The position numbers and the translations under genes were made by a program. This document shows, piece after piece, positions 46,317 to 55,149 of a DNA stretch of 64,000 nt; position 1 is the first letter of the stretch; each line of letters starts with the position of its first letter. This DNA is from Shimia thalassica (GTDB lineage Bacteria > Pseudomonadota > Alphaproteobacteria > Rhodobacterales > Rhodobacteraceae): NCBI RefSeq assembly GCF_001458215.1, contig NZ_CYTW01000001.1, positions 1 through 64,000 on the forward strand, given 5' to 3'. Below the pieces are notes generated by a model. It saw only the letters and a list, made by a program, of their open reading frames with translations, was not told the origin of the DNA and ran no database searches.

Positions 46317-47255
46317 TCAGAAGTTGACCCTGTCTCCGCCCTTCAAATCAAGAAGCTCTCGCGCCTCGTCTGGCGTGGCCACTTCACATCCGAGTTCTTC
46401 GACGATGCGGCGAATTTTGGCGACTTGCTGTGCATTGCTTTCGGCCAGCTTGCCGCGCTGGATAAACAGGCTGTCTTCCAGTCCAACACGGACGTTGCCC
46501 CCCATCTGCGTGGCGGTGGTGCCTAGCGACATTTGTGATCCGCCAGCACCCAGAACCGACCAGCGGTAATCGTCACCGAACAGACGGTCGGCGGTGCGCT
46601 TCATGAATACAAGGTTGTCGATCTCAGGCCCGATGCCCCCGAGAATGCCAAAAATGAACTGGATGAAGACCGGTGCCTTGAACAGGCCGATGTCCATGCA
46701 GAATTTCAGGTTATAGAGGTGTCCGACATCATAGCATTCATGCTCGAACTTGATGTCATGGGGCGCTAGGGTTTCGGCCGCTTCTTTGATGTCGCGGAAG
46801 GTGTTGCGAAAGATGTTGCCGTCGGAGTTGGCGACATAGTCTTTTTCCCAGTCAAACTTCCAGTCGTCATCCTTGTACCGGTTGGCCAGCGGGTGAAACG
46901 AGAAGTTCATAGAGCCCATGTTCATCGAACACATCTCTGGGCTGAATGTCTTGGCCGGATTGATCCGGTCTTGAATCGACAATGTCAGCGAGCCGCCTGT
47001 CGAGATGTTCACAACTGCGTCTGTCGCCTGTTTGATCCGCGGCAGGAACGGCGCGAAGTCTTTGACGTCGACCGAAGGTGCGCCGGTTTCGTTATCGCGC
47101 GCATGCAGGTGCAGGATCGAGGCACCAGCCTCGGCCGCATCCATCGCTTGCTGTGCGATATCGTCATAGGTGTAAGGCAACGCGTCCGACATGGTGGGCG
47201 TATGGATCGCCCCCGTGATGGCGCAGGTGATGACGGTTTTCTTTTGGCGTGCCAT
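46317..47255 (-). CDS. BKACE (DUF849) beta-keto acid cleavage enzyme, 312 aa
   Basis: BKACE enzymes split a beta-keto acid using acetyl-CoA to give acetoacetate and a new acyl-CoA. Visible family features are the TIM-barrel start TCAITGAIHTPTMSDALPYT, the metal-binding HLHAR motif (about 49-53), FEHECYDVGHLYNL and the C-terminal NVRVGLEDSLFI. GAGGAG lies 9 bases before the ATG. It follows livM by 12 bases and ends the long catabolic operon. The operon's dehydrogenases could make its keto-acid substrate; the side chain cannot be told from sequence. Confidence 0.92.
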   Translation of the reverse strand: MARQKKTVITCAITGAIHTPTMSDALPYTYDDIAQQAMDAAEAGASILHLHARDNETGAPSVDVKDFAPFLPRIKQATDAVVNISTGGSLTLSIQDRINPAKTFSPEMCSMNMGSMNFSFHPLANRYKDDDWKFDWEKDYVANSDGNIFRNTFRDIKEAAETLAPHDIKFEHECYDVGHLYNLKFCMDIGLFKAPVFIQFIFGILGGIGPEIDNLVFMKRTADRLFGDDYRWSVLGAGGSQMSLGTTATQMGGNVRVGLEDSLFIQRGKLAESNAQQVAKIRRIVEELGCEVATPDEARELLDLKGGDRVNF

Positions 47256-47267
47256 TGGGCGTGCTCC

Positions 47268-48296
47268 TCAGGATTTGTCTGTTTTGCCAGGTGTAATCAC
47301 ACGATAGCCCAGCGGAAAAAGTTGGAGGTCGAACCGGCTGCGGATCAGGCCCCAGATCCCTTTTGGCGCCTTCAGCATCATGACGATGGCCACCACGCCC
47401 AGAACGATCAGGTAAATGGTGCCCAGATCGGCCAGCGTTTCACGCAAGGCGAAGAAAACAAGCGTGCCGATAATCGGGCCTTCGATGGTGCCGATGCCGC
47501 CGATCACAACAATGAAGATCACAAAGGCGGTCCAGTCGTTGACGCTAAAGGCGGCGTCCGGCGAGATCCGAAGTTTTTGCAGAAAGATCAGCGCGCCGAT
47601 CATGGCAGTCAGCGCCGAGGTCACCACATAGACGATGAACTTTGTGCGCCAGATGTCGATGCCAAGGCTGCCCGCGGCCAGTTCGTTGTCACGGATTGCC
47701 GTCAAAGCCAGCCCTTTGCGCGAACGCAGGAAAAGGTAGACGGCGCTGATGACAATCACGGCGGCCCCAAGGGCCAACCAATAGCTGATCGACTCGCGCA
47801 TCGCCCGTTTCGATGCCAGCGATTTTACAATGGCCACAGGTAGAGAGGACCCCGAGCCACCGCCAAGAGACGAGATTTGTGCGAACCCGAGGCGGAACAC
47901 TTCGGCGATCACCCATGTGCCAATCGCGAAATAGGCCCCGCGCAACCGGAAGATCAAAACCGCTACGGGAACTGAAATCAGGGCCCCCAAAACACCCGCG
48001 CCAGCAATCGCGGCAATCGGGTGCAATCCGGCAAACATCGTCAGTGCAAACAGCATATAGCCGCCAAATCCAACAAAGGCCTGTTGGCCGACGGACACCA
48101 GTCCGGCATAGCCCGCCATCAGGTTCCAAAGGCTTGCTAACGCGAGATAGAGAAACAATTCTCCCATCAGCCGCATGTCGGCGCGGCCTGCCCACCATGG
48201 GGCGGCCACAAGAGTGATAAGGATGAGCGCGCCCAGAATGGCCGCGACACGGGCCGCATTCGAAGAGCGGGTGACGTTATAATCCTGCAAGGTCAT
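47268..48296 (-). CDS. livM: Branched-chain-type ABC permease LivM
   Basis: A 342-aa LivM-family inner-membrane permease with about ten helices. Motifs: LWNLMAGYAGLVSVGQQAFVGFGGY (about 50-75), LRGAYFAIGTWVIAEVFRL and GLALTAIRDNELAAGSLGID. The ATG at 48296 overlaps the livH stop by 1 bp (TAATG). It works with LivH, LivG and LivF and the binding protein at 50638 in importing the operon's growth substrate. Confidence 0.93.
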   Translation of the reverse strand: MTLQDYNVTRSSNAARVAAILGALILITLVAAPWWAGRADMRLMGELFLYLALASLWNLMAGYAGLVSVGQQAFVGFGGYMLFALTMFAGLHPIAAIAGAGVLGALISVPVAVLIFRLRGAYFAIGTWVIAEVFRLGFAQISSLGGGSGSSLPVAIVKSLASKRAMRESISYWLALGAAVIVISAVYLFLRSRKGLALTAIRDNELAAGSLGIDIWRTKFIVYVVTSALTAMIGALIFLQKLRISPDAAFSVNDWTAFVIFIVVIGGIGTIEGPIIGTLVFFALRETLADLGTIYLIVLGVVAIVMMLKAPKGIWGLIRSRFDLQLFPLGYRVITPGKTDKS

Positions 48297-49156
48297 TATG
48301 AAATCCTCGGGAAAAGACCGTTGGGACGGATGGCAAGAATAAGAAGAAAGGCGAGGTGACCGGACAGGATCTGCCAACCCGGATCGATCTTGGCCCCCAC
48401 TGTCTGAGCCACGCCAAGGATTACACCTCCGACCAATGTGCCCCAAAGGTTGCCAAGCCCGCCGATGATCACGGCCTCAAAGCCAAAGATCAGGCGCCCT
48501 CCGCCGATGGAGGGATCAAAGCTGGTGCGGATACCAAGCAGGATGCCCGCAATGGCCGTCACCCCCAGCGCCAGCGCCATGGCGACCCCAAAGATATGGC
48601 GACGGTTCAACCCCATCAGCTGGGCAATGTCCTGATTATCCGAAACCGCGCGGAAGGCGCGGCCCAGTGCCGTGTGATAAAAGGTCCATTGCAGGCCCCA
48701 GATCACCGCGACGGCCACCGCGAAAGTCAAAACCGGCAGTACGCCGAGGTTGAGACCGCCCACGGCAACGCTGGCGGTTTCCAGCGCACCGGCATCCATC
48801 TTTTGCGGGTCGGCGGAGTACACTTCCAAAAGACCGTTCTGGATGATCACACTGAGCCCGAAAGTCACCAGCAGCGGTGGCAGCAGATCATCGCCCAGCG
48901 TTTGGTTCAACAGGCCACGTTGCAGCACATATCCGATCACACCCATCGTCGGGACAACCAGAACCAGCGCGAGCAATGGATGCAGCCCGGTCGCGGTGGT
49001 GACCGTCAGCCCCAGATAGGCCGCCAGAATAATCATGTCTCCATGAGCGATATTGACCAGTCGCATAACCCCGAAGATCAGCGACAATCCTGCGGCAAAC
49101 AGGGCGTATAGCCCGCCCAGCAAAGTGCCTTGTACGATTGCATTCAGCCAGTCCAT
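48296..49156 (-). CDS. livH: Branched-chain-type ABC permease LivH
   Basis: A 286-aa LivH-family permease. It starts MDWLNAIVQGTLLGGLYALFA and has FGVMRLVNIAHGDMIILAAY and LGRAFRAVSDNQDIAQLMGLN, all typical of the family. The start at 49156 lies just after the livF stop. About eight membrane helices are expected. Confidence 0.93.
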   Translation of the reverse strand: MDWLNAIVQGTLLGGLYALFAAGLSLIFGVMRLVNIAHGDMIILAAYLGLTVTTATGLHPLLALVLVVPTMGVIGYVLQRGLLNQTLGDDLLPPLLVTFGLSVIIQNGLLEVYSADPQKMDAGALETASVAVGGLNLGVLPVLTFAVAVAVIWGLQWTFYHTALGRAFRAVSDNQDIAQLMGLNRRHIFGVAMALALGVTAIAGILLGIRTSFDPSIGGGRLIFGFEAVIIGGLGNLWGTLVGGVILGVAQTVGAKIDPGWQILSGHLAFLLILAIRPNGLFPRIS

Positions 49157-49157
49157 G

Positions 49158-49865
49158 TTATTCGATCCCGAAATAGGCACGGGAAATATCCTCGCGCGAT
49201 ACAGTATCCGAGGCGCCTTCCAGCGAAACGCGCCCCTCTTGCAGGCAATAGACACGAGAGGACACGGACAGCGCTTTGCTGATGTCCTGCTCTACGATGA
49301 TCGCGCTCATGCCTTCGCCGATGATGCCCGGCAGGGCTTCGTAAATGTCTTTGATGATAATTGGCGCCAATCCGAGGCTGATCTCGTCAAAGAGGATCAG
49401 ATCCGGGTTCGCCATCAGCGCGCGACCAATCGCAACCATTTGTTGCTGCCCGCCTGAAAGCGAGGTCGATTGCTGATCCTTGCGCTCTTCAAGAATGGGA
49501 AACAGCTTGTAAACAGCGTCCAGATCCCATGGCCCTTTGCGGCCGACCTGTGCGCCGATCATCAAGTTTTCACGCACGGAAAGCGACGGAAACAGCTGTC
49601 GACCTTCGGGCACCATGGCCAGACCTTGCACGGCGATCTCGTCTGCCCGCTGAGCGCTGATGTCTACTCCGCGGTATTTGATTTGCGCTGGGCCGTTGGA
49701 CAGCAATCCGGTGATGGAGCGCATAAGCGTGGTCTTGCCTGCCCCGTTGGAGCCGATGATCGCAAGCACTTCGCCTTCCATGACCTTCATGTCGACGCCA
49801 TAGAGCGCCTGAAAATCACCGTAATGGGCATCAAGCCCGTGTAACTGAAGAATGGGCTCAGGCAT
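49158..49865 (-). CDS. livF: Branched-chain-type ABC ATPase LivF
   Basis: A 235-aa ATPase with Walker A GSNGAGKTT, the LivF-typical GLAMVPEGRQLFPSLSVREN, signature LSGGQQQMVAIGRAL and Walker B LILFDEISLGLAP. I use the ATG at 49865, which overlaps the end of livG by 8 bases; a TTG three codons upstream is an alternative. It energises uptake together with LivG. Confidence 0.93.
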   Translation of the reverse strand: MPEPILQLHGLDAHYGDFQALYGVDMKVMEGEVLAIIGSNGAGKTTLMRSITGLLSNGPAQIKYRGVDISAQRADEIAVQGLAMVPEGRQLFPSLSVRENLMIGAQVGRKGPWDLDAVYKLFPILEERKDQQSTSLSGGQQQMVAIGRALMANPDLILFDEISLGLAPIIIKDIYEALPGIIGEGMSAIIVEQDISKALSVSSRVYCLQEGRVSLEGASDTVSREDISRAYFGIE

Positions 49866-50586
49866 CGGCTTCAATCCCCAGATAAATCTCTTTCACTTCG
49901 GCGCTGTTCATGATCGCGTGTGGTTCGCCTTCTGCGATCTGCTTTCCGAAATCGATGACGATCAACCGGTCCACAACTTCCAAAAGGGCGTGCACCACAT
50001 GTTCGATCCAGATGATCGTCACACCGGAGGCATGAATGTCCTTGATCGTCTGTACCAGCGAGGTGCATTCGGCCTCGGTCAGGCCACCGGCGATTTCGTC
50101 CAGCAGCAAAAGCTTTGGTTTGGCACAAAGTGCGCGTGTCAGCTCGAGCCGCTTGCGTTCCAGCAAGGTCAGGCTTCCGGCAAGCACATTGGCCTTGGGC
50201 AACAATTCGGTTTGTTCCAGCACCCGCAGGCAAAACCGTTCGGCTTCATGCCCATGCAGGCCAGCGGATTGTGTTGCAGCGATCATCGCGTTTTCGAACA
50301 CGGTCATGCCGGAAAACGGCTGCGGCACCTGAAAAGATCGCGCGATTCCTGCGTGGCTGCGACGGGCCGCATTCCATTTGGTCACGTCCTGACCCGCGAA
50401 CAGCACCTTCCCCGAATTCGAAGGCAGGGTTCCCGTGATCAGGTTGAACATTGAGGTCTTGCCTGCCCCGTTCGGACCAATCACCCCCAAAGCGTCGCCT
50501 TCCTGCACCTCGTAACTGAGCGCATCCGCGACAGTCACTGCGCCAAAGGCTTTGCTCAGTTCGTCAAGTTTCAAAATAGCACCCAT
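49858..50586 (-). CDS. livG: Branched-chain-type ABC ATPase LivG
   Basis: A 242-aa ATPase with Walker A GPNGAGKTS, RSFQVPQPFSGMTVFENAM, a degenerate signature (LTLLERKRLELTRAL, usual for LivG), Walker B LLLLDEIAGGL and IIWIEHVVHAL. The ATG at 50586 is preceded by GAGGA. It follows the binding-protein gene across a strong stem-loop (50606-50630). Confidence 0.93.
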   Translation of the reverse strand: MGAILKLDELSKAFGAVTVADALSYEVQEGDALGVIGPNGAGKTSMFNLITGTLPSNSGKVLFAGQDVTKWNAARRSHAGIARSFQVPQPFSGMTVFENAMIAATQSAGLHGHEAERFCLRVLEQTELLPKANVLAGSLTLLERKRLELTRALCAKPKLLLLDEIAGGLTEAECTSLVQTIKDIHASGVTIIWIEHVVHALLEVVDRLIVIDFGKQIAEGEPHAIMNSAEVKEIYLGIEADA

Positions 50587-50605
50587 GGTATCCTCACCAG
50601 ATGAT

Positions 50606-50630
50606 TGGGCGGCGCTTTGGGCGCCGCCCA
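50606..50630 (-). terminator. Stem-loop between the binding-protein gene and livG
   Basis: TGGGCGGCGC/GCGCCGCCCA forms a perfect 10-bp stem with a 5-base loop, 8 bases past the stop codon. There is no T run, so it more likely protects the binding-protein mRNA end than stops all transcription. Confidence 0.6.
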
Positions 50631-50637
50631 TTGGGAT

Positions 50638-51912
50638 TTAGCCAAGCAATTTCAGCTCGCCCGTCAGCGGGATGTTCGGGGCGGCCGAGTTGGCCACGAT
50701 TTTCAAATCCATCGCGTCCCCGTCCTGTTGCCACTGGCCAGCGACCAGAGGTGTTTTGGTGACGTTGTTGATCGGCCCGTTTGCCCAGTTCACATTGCCC
50801 ACGATGGTGTCGAGGTTTGTGCCGTTGATGGCCGCTACGATGGCTTCGGGATCTTCAAGGTCGTCTGCCCGTTTCACCACATCCGCGACGACTTCGAACA
50901 ACGCGTGTTTAAAGCCGATTGGCTGTGTCCACGGGCGGCCGGACGCGGCTGCGTATCCCTCGGCAAGCTCTTTTGACGATGCACCCGACAGGGAGGAAGA
51001 GAAGGGATGGTTCGGTGACCACCAGACTTCGGACGAGAGGCCATCGCCACGCGCGCCGAGGGATTCGATGACAGATGGGAACAACAAGGCCTTGCCGATT
51101 GTCACGATCTTGGGGTTGAACCCCTGTTGTGCGGCCTGCGCCCAGAACGTGGCGAAATCCGGGGCGATCATATTACCGGTTACAATCTCGCAGCCAGCTT
51201 CCTTGAAGGCGGCAATATAGTTCGAGAAGTCATCTGAAAGAGGCTGATACCGGCCCGGATCGACCAGATCGTATCCCGCTGCGGCCAATGGTTTGGGCAG
51301 GCCCAGTTCAGGGTGGCCCCAAGCATTTCCATCAGCATCATTCGGGAACAGCCCACCAACGGATTTAGACACACCCGACTGGCCCCACATGTCGAGGAAC
51401 GCGCCGATCACATCTTCAAGACCCCAGAAGAAATGGTAGGTCGATGCAAACCCTTCACCCGGCACTCCGTTGCGGCCAAAGAAATAGGGCTGCCAGGGGC
51501 AATCTGTTGTGATGCAGGGCACTTCGTTGACTTCGGCCTGATCTGCAACCGGGTTCACCGTGTCGGGGGTCGAGGCTGCAACGATGATGTCGACCTCATC
51601 GCCAAGGATCAGATCAGCAGCCACTTCGGCGGCACGGTTGGGGTTCGACTGGCTGTCTTTCGAGATGATCTCGACGTTCCAGGTCTTGCCGTTGTTGTTG
51701 ATACCGCCCGCAAAGGCCTTTTCGATACCGGCCAGCACATAATCATCCGCCTCGGCAAATCCGGCGAGGGGGCCGGTGCGGGGGCTGACATGGCCGATGC
51801 GCAAGGTCGGCGTGGCGGCATAGGCGCGCGAACTTTTCAGGATGGCTGGGGTCGCAAGAGCTGCGCTGGCGCCAAGCAGGAATGACCTGCGGGATGTGGT
51901 CTTCAGTTTCAT
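50638..51912 (-). CDS. Branched-chain-type periplasmic binding protein with Tat signal, 424 aa
   Basis: A LivK/Peripla_BP_6-family binding protein. The signal contains twin arginines (TSRRSFLLGASAALATPAIL), so it may use the Tat route. The mature part begins PTLRIGHVSPRTGPLAGFAEAD and contains IIVAASTPDTVNPVADQAE. GGGAGGA precedes the ATG at 51912; the longer open frame upstream is not used. Such proteins bind amino acids, but also aromatic or aliphatic acids, so the ligand should be read from the catabolic genes of the operon. Confidence 0.92.
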   Translation of the reverse strand: MKLKTTSRRSFLLGASAALATPAILKSSRAYAATPTLRIGHVSPRTGPLAGFAEADDYVLAGIEKAFAGGINNNGKTWNVEIISKDSQSNPNRAAEVAADLILGDEVDIIVAASTPDTVNPVADQAEVNEVPCITTDCPWQPYFFGRNGVPGEGFASTYHFFWGLEDVIGAFLDMWGQSGVSKSVGGLFPNDADGNAWGHPELGLPKPLAAAGYDLVDPGRYQPLSDDFSNYIAAFKEAGCEIVTGNMIAPDFATFWAQAAQQGFNPKIVTIGKALLFPSVIESLGARGDGLSSEVWWSPNHPFSSSLSGASSKELAEGYAAASGRPWTQPIGFKHALFEVVADVVKRADDLEDPEAIVAAINGTNLDTIVGNVNWANGPINNVTKTPLVAGQWQQDGDAMDLKIVANSAAPNIPLTGELKLLG

Positions 51913-51956
51913 TTGATGTTCCTCCCTTTTGCCGACCTCCTCGTCGACAAATCTGT

Positions 51957-52886
51957 TTAGTTTTCCAGTATGGTTTCCAGCTTTCTCAGGTGGCTGGCGA
52001 CCTTTGCTCGGACGGCGTCGGCCTCTTCGTCCGTCCATTTCCGAAAGCCCTGACCCGACTTCATGCCCAGCCGCCCCTCGGCGACGAGTTTTTCGAGATA
52101 AGGAGATGGCCCTTGGCGGCTTTCGAGGTCGTGCAGGACGTTTTCGTGGATATCGAGCGTCAGGTCGGTGCCCACGAGGTCGGCATTCTCCAGCGGGCCA
52201 AGCACGGCCAGCCGACGCCCGAAACAGGACTTCACCACGGTGTCGACATCCTCGGCTTCGCAGATGCCGTTATCGACAAGGCTCACTGCTTCGCGCCAAA
52301 GTGCGTGCTGCAACCGGTTGCCGATGAAACCCGGCACGTCCTTTTCAACCATCACCGGCGTTTTTCCGGCATCGGCCAGCAGGTCGAACATGTCCTGCGC
52401 GACCTTCGGGTCGGTCCATTCGGTTTTCACCACCTCGACCAGCGGGATCAGATGCGGCGGGTTCCACCAATGCGTTCCCACGGCTCGGTTTTTCAGTCGC
52501 AGCTTTGACATGATCTGCGTGATCGGCATCACGCTGGTGTTCGACGCAAGAATGCAGGTGTCGGGCGCATGTGCTTCGATCGCGGCGAATATCGTCTGCT
52601 TCAGGGCCAGTTTTTCTGGGGCCGCCTCGAACACGACATCTGCACCGCGCACCGCTTCAGCAGTGGTGTCCAGTATCTCGATCATTTTCAGAGCGTCGGC
52701 GATGGTGGCTTCATCATCGCCCATGGCAGACATGCTGTGGCGGATGCGATCAGATACCGTTGCGCGGGCTTCTTGAAAGGGGTCCGTGACCGTCACATAC
52801 TGACCCGCCTTTGCCAGTGTAAGGGCAATGCCGTGCCCCATAAGGCCTGCACCAATGACGGCGATTTGTTGTTTTTTCGCTTCCAT
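51957..52886 (-). CDS. 3-hydroxyacyl-CoA dehydrogenase-family oxidoreductase, 309 aa
   Basis: An NAD-dependent enzyme with Rossmann motif IAVIGAGLMGHGIALTLAKAG, the ASNTSVMPIT stretch and GTHWWNPPHLIPLVEVV carrying the catalytic His, then a C-terminal helical domain (DVPGFIGNRLQHALWREAVSL). The family includes carnitine dehydrogenase and gulonate dehydrogenase, which act on free hydroxy acids. It could therefore oxidise a beta-hydroxy acid to the beta-keto acid used by the operon's BKACE. Its gene lies 3 bases after the SDR gene. Confidence 0.9.
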   Translation of the reverse strand: MEAKKQQIAVIGAGLMGHGIALTLAKAGQYVTVTDPFQEARATVSDRIRHSMSAMGDDEATIADALKMIEILDTTAEAVRGADVVFEAAPEKLALKQTIFAAIEAHAPDTCILASNTSVMPITQIMSKLRLKNRAVGTHWWNPPHLIPLVEVVKTEWTDPKVAQDMFDLLADAGKTPVMVEKDVPGFIGNRLQHALWREAVSLVDNGICEAEDVDTVVKSCFGRRLAVLGPLENADLVGTDLTLDIHENVLHDLESRQGPSPYLEKLVAEGRLGMKSGQGFRKWTDEEADAVRAKVASHLRKLETILEN

Positions 52887-52889
52887 CGA

Positions 52890-53684
52890 TCAGCCCGCCG
52901 TATAGCCACCGTCGGCATAGAGAATATGCCCGGTGTAAAAGTCGGATGCTTTCGACGCGAGGAAGAGAAGGGGCCCTGCCAGATCTTCGGGTTCACCCAG
53001 ACGCCCGACCGGAACACGCGCAAGGAACCCGTCGCGGACCTTCTTCGCATCTTCGTTGTCTTCGAACATCCACCCCGTCAGGGGCGAGCGGAAAACCGTG
53101 GGTGCGATTGCGTTGACAGTGATGCCCGCCGCGCCCAGTTCGCATCCAAGCGCCTTGGTCAGCCCGTCGGTTGCGGCTTTGGACGCGCAATAGGCCGTAT
53201 AGCCCGCCGGATGGCCCAAAAGCCCGCGCGCAGAGGAAACCAGAACGATCTTACCGCTGCCTTGTTTCTTCATCTGACCAGCTGCCGCACGCGACAAAAG
53301 CCAGGTCTGGTTCACATTGGCATCCATGACCGATGTAAACGTTTCGGGTGCCATGTCATTGATCAGGGCAACCTTGTTCATGCCCGATGCCACTACCAGA
53401 ATGTCCAGCTTGCCATAGGCTTGGACCGCTTGGGCGACCAGCCCGTTACAGATGTCTTCATCCGTTGGTCGCGTGTTGATCGCTGTCACATCCGCGCCCA
53501 TGTCGCGGCATTCTTTGGCGATCTCGTCCAGCGCGGTCTGATTGCCCGCAACCAGCACCAGCTTGCAGCCAGCACCGGCCAGAATACGGGCCGCCACCAT
53601 GCCAAAGGCACCCGAGGCACCGGTGATGAGGGCGACGTTACCTTTCACGTCGAACATGGACAAAGGGTTTGCCATTACGTTCAT
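52890..53684 (-). CDS. SDR-family oxidoreductase, 264 aa
   Basis: A classical short-chain dehydrogenase: TGASGAFG cofactor motif, a VASG motif in place of NNAG, catalytic Ser in VLVSSARG and YTAYCASK with Tyr/Lys, then the C-terminal ADGGYTAG. GGAGAG lies 6 bases before the ATG at 53684. It probably oxidises an alcohol in the operon's pathway. The cupin gene ends one base upstream of its start, so translation is likely coupled. Confidence 0.92.
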   Translation of the reverse strand: MNVMANPLSMFDVKGNVALITGASGAFGMVAARILAGAGCKLVLVAGNQTALDEIAKECRDMGADVTAINTRPTDEDICNGLVAQAVQAYGKLDILVVASGMNKVALINDMAPETFTSVMDANVNQTWLLSRAAAGQMKKQGSGKIVLVSSARGLLGHPAGYTAYCASKAATDGLTKALGCELGAAGITVNAIAPTVFRSPLTGWMFEDNEDAKKVRDGFLARVPVGRLGEPEDLAGPLLFLASKASDFYTGHILYADGGYTAG

Positions 53685-53685
53685 T

Positions 53686-54030
53686 TCAACTCTCCGGAGG
53701 GTAGGGGATGACAACCAGCATTTTGCTGGTCTGGTTTGACCGGTTTTCCAGAAGGCGCACTTCGCCTGCCGGAATGGTGCAACTGTCGAGTGGGCCCAAT
53801 GTGGTGGTGTTGCCGTCAATGGTCAGGGTCATCTCGCCTTCGAGGACCACATAGACCTTCTCGAAGGGGGTTGAATCCGGACCGGCCCCACCTCCGGGAA
53901 GAAACTGGCTGTAGCCCACCCATTGGTTTTCAGGGCCGCCCTGTTCGAAACCCTGCAAACGCAGGCCGTAGCACCCGAAATGGTTCGGGGCCTCATAGGG
54001 CTGGGCATCTTTGAAGCGCTTAATGTGCAT
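53686..54030 (-). CDS. Cupin-domain protein, 114 aa
   Basis: A single cupin barrel: GPDSTPFEKVYVVLEGEMTL (motif 1, with one or no His) and GPLDSCTIPAGEVRLLENRS (motif 2). Classical metal-binding histidines are largely absent, so a metal-independent binding or isomerase role is possible. AGGAG precedes the ATG by 5 bases. It lies between the cyclase-family hydrolase and the SDR gene. Confidence 0.88.
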   Translation of the reverse strand: MHIKRFKDAQPYEAPNHFGCYGLRLQGFEQGGPENQWVGYSQFLPGGGAGPDSTPFEKVYVVLEGEMTLTIDGNTTTLGPLDSCTIPAGEVRLLENRSNQTSKMLVVIPYPPES

Positions 54031-54096
54031 GTTTCTCCTCCCGAAACGTCACAGAAAAGACGGCCGCCGGTTGCCCGGCGACCAGTCAGGGAGTGT

Positions 54097-54933
54097 TCAG
54101 AATTCTTCACCCGCTTCGATGCGGTAGTTCTGGCCTTTGTCGGCAATCGCAACCAAGCGGATGATGCAGCCGTCGCCGCGGTCCCAGTTCCAGGGGAAGA
54201 AGGCAAAGGTCACGCGTTTTCCGGTGACCGAATCCAGATCGCCGCCAACGTTTTCAATGCCCATAATGCCGTTCGAAAACAGGGTGTTGTGCACAGGTTC
54301 CCACTCTGGGAAGTCATCTTTCCAGTCGTTGCCGCCAGACCATTCTTTGTACTCTTCTTCCAGATGCGGAAGGATCGGGCCGTTGCGCTGTGGGCCAATG
54401 GCCGTGGCAAGCGGATGGTCGTTGGCCTGGGTGTCGTGGCCGACAACCTTTACGCCCTTTTCAACCATCCAGTCCGCGGCGGACTGAACAAGACCGGGGC
54501 AATAGGCAAAGTAATCGCCATCTTCGTACTGTTTGTGCCAGCCGGTGTTGATGATCAACACGTCACCTTTGCGGATGGCATGACCACAGGCTTTTTCCAG
54601 ATCGTCGCCGGTGATGGATTCCCATTTTTTCTTGGGAATAGACACGACCAGACCAGAGCCAAAGAAATGCGGCAGCGGCACTTCATCAATGAAAGGCGTG
54701 CCCTGTACCACGTGCGCGGGCGCATCGATGTGCGTTGTGACGTGCATTGTTGTAGTGATCGTCTGGCTCAACACGCCAGATTTGGCCATGTAGTGTTTCC
54801 GGTCGATCTGAACGTCTTTGAAGTAAGGCCAGTTTGGACACTGGTAACCAAACCTGTGACTCAGGTTCACAAACTCCAACCCCATGTCGTTATCGTCATT
54901 GGCCTGGAACTCGATGCCGCGAATTTCAACCAT
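54097..54933 (-). CDS. Cyclase-family (kynurenine formamidase-like) metal hydrolase, 278 aa
   Basis: A member of the family that includes bacterial kynurenine formamidase and isatin hydrolase. The metal motif HVTTHIDAPAH matches HxGTHxDxPxH. The downstream VLIINTGWHKQY and KVVGHDTQAND carry further active-site residues. AGGAG lies 9 bases before the ATG at 54933. As the first gene of the operon it probably performs the first hydrolytic step on the imported compound, opening an amide or lactone. The substrate is not determinable here. Confidence 0.9.
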   Translation of the reverse strand: MVEIRGIEFQANDDNDMGLEFVNLSHRFGYQCPNWPYFKDVQIDRKHYMAKSGVLSQTITTTMHVTTHIDAPAHVVQGTPFIDEVPLPHFFGSGLVVSIPKKKWESITGDDLEKACGHAIRKGDVLIINTGWHKQYEDGDYFAYCPGLVQSAADWMVEKGVKVVGHDTQANDHPLATAIGPQRNGPILPHLEEEYKEWSGGNDWKDDFPEWEPVHNTLFSNGIMGIENVGGDLDSVTGKRVTFAFFPWNWDRGDGCIIRLVAIADKGQNYRIEAGEEF

Positions 54934-55031
54934 TGGGCACATCTCCTCTGTTCGCCGGAATCCCGGCGTTTTTGGTTTCAAACTGTCAGGGTGGCTCCTC
55001 CACCTGTCTCGCATAGTGATGCATGCGCACC

Positions 55032-55087
55032 GCATTGCGGTCAAGATAAAAGTTCACTATGCGGTTGACATGTATCGCAATGCGGGA
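55032..55087. promoter_or_regulatory. Inverted repeat between cyclase operon and IclR gene
   Basis: CCGCATTGCG (55032-55041) and its exact complement CGCAATGCGG (55078-55087) flank a 36-base centre that contains TTGACA. This is a plausible IclR operator pair controlling both divergent promoters. Confidence 0.5.
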
Positions 55088-55149
55088 CAGAAATGAACAC
55101 AACACCCCCAGCGCACGAGGCGGCGCTCCATTAAAAGCAAAGCGGCTAT

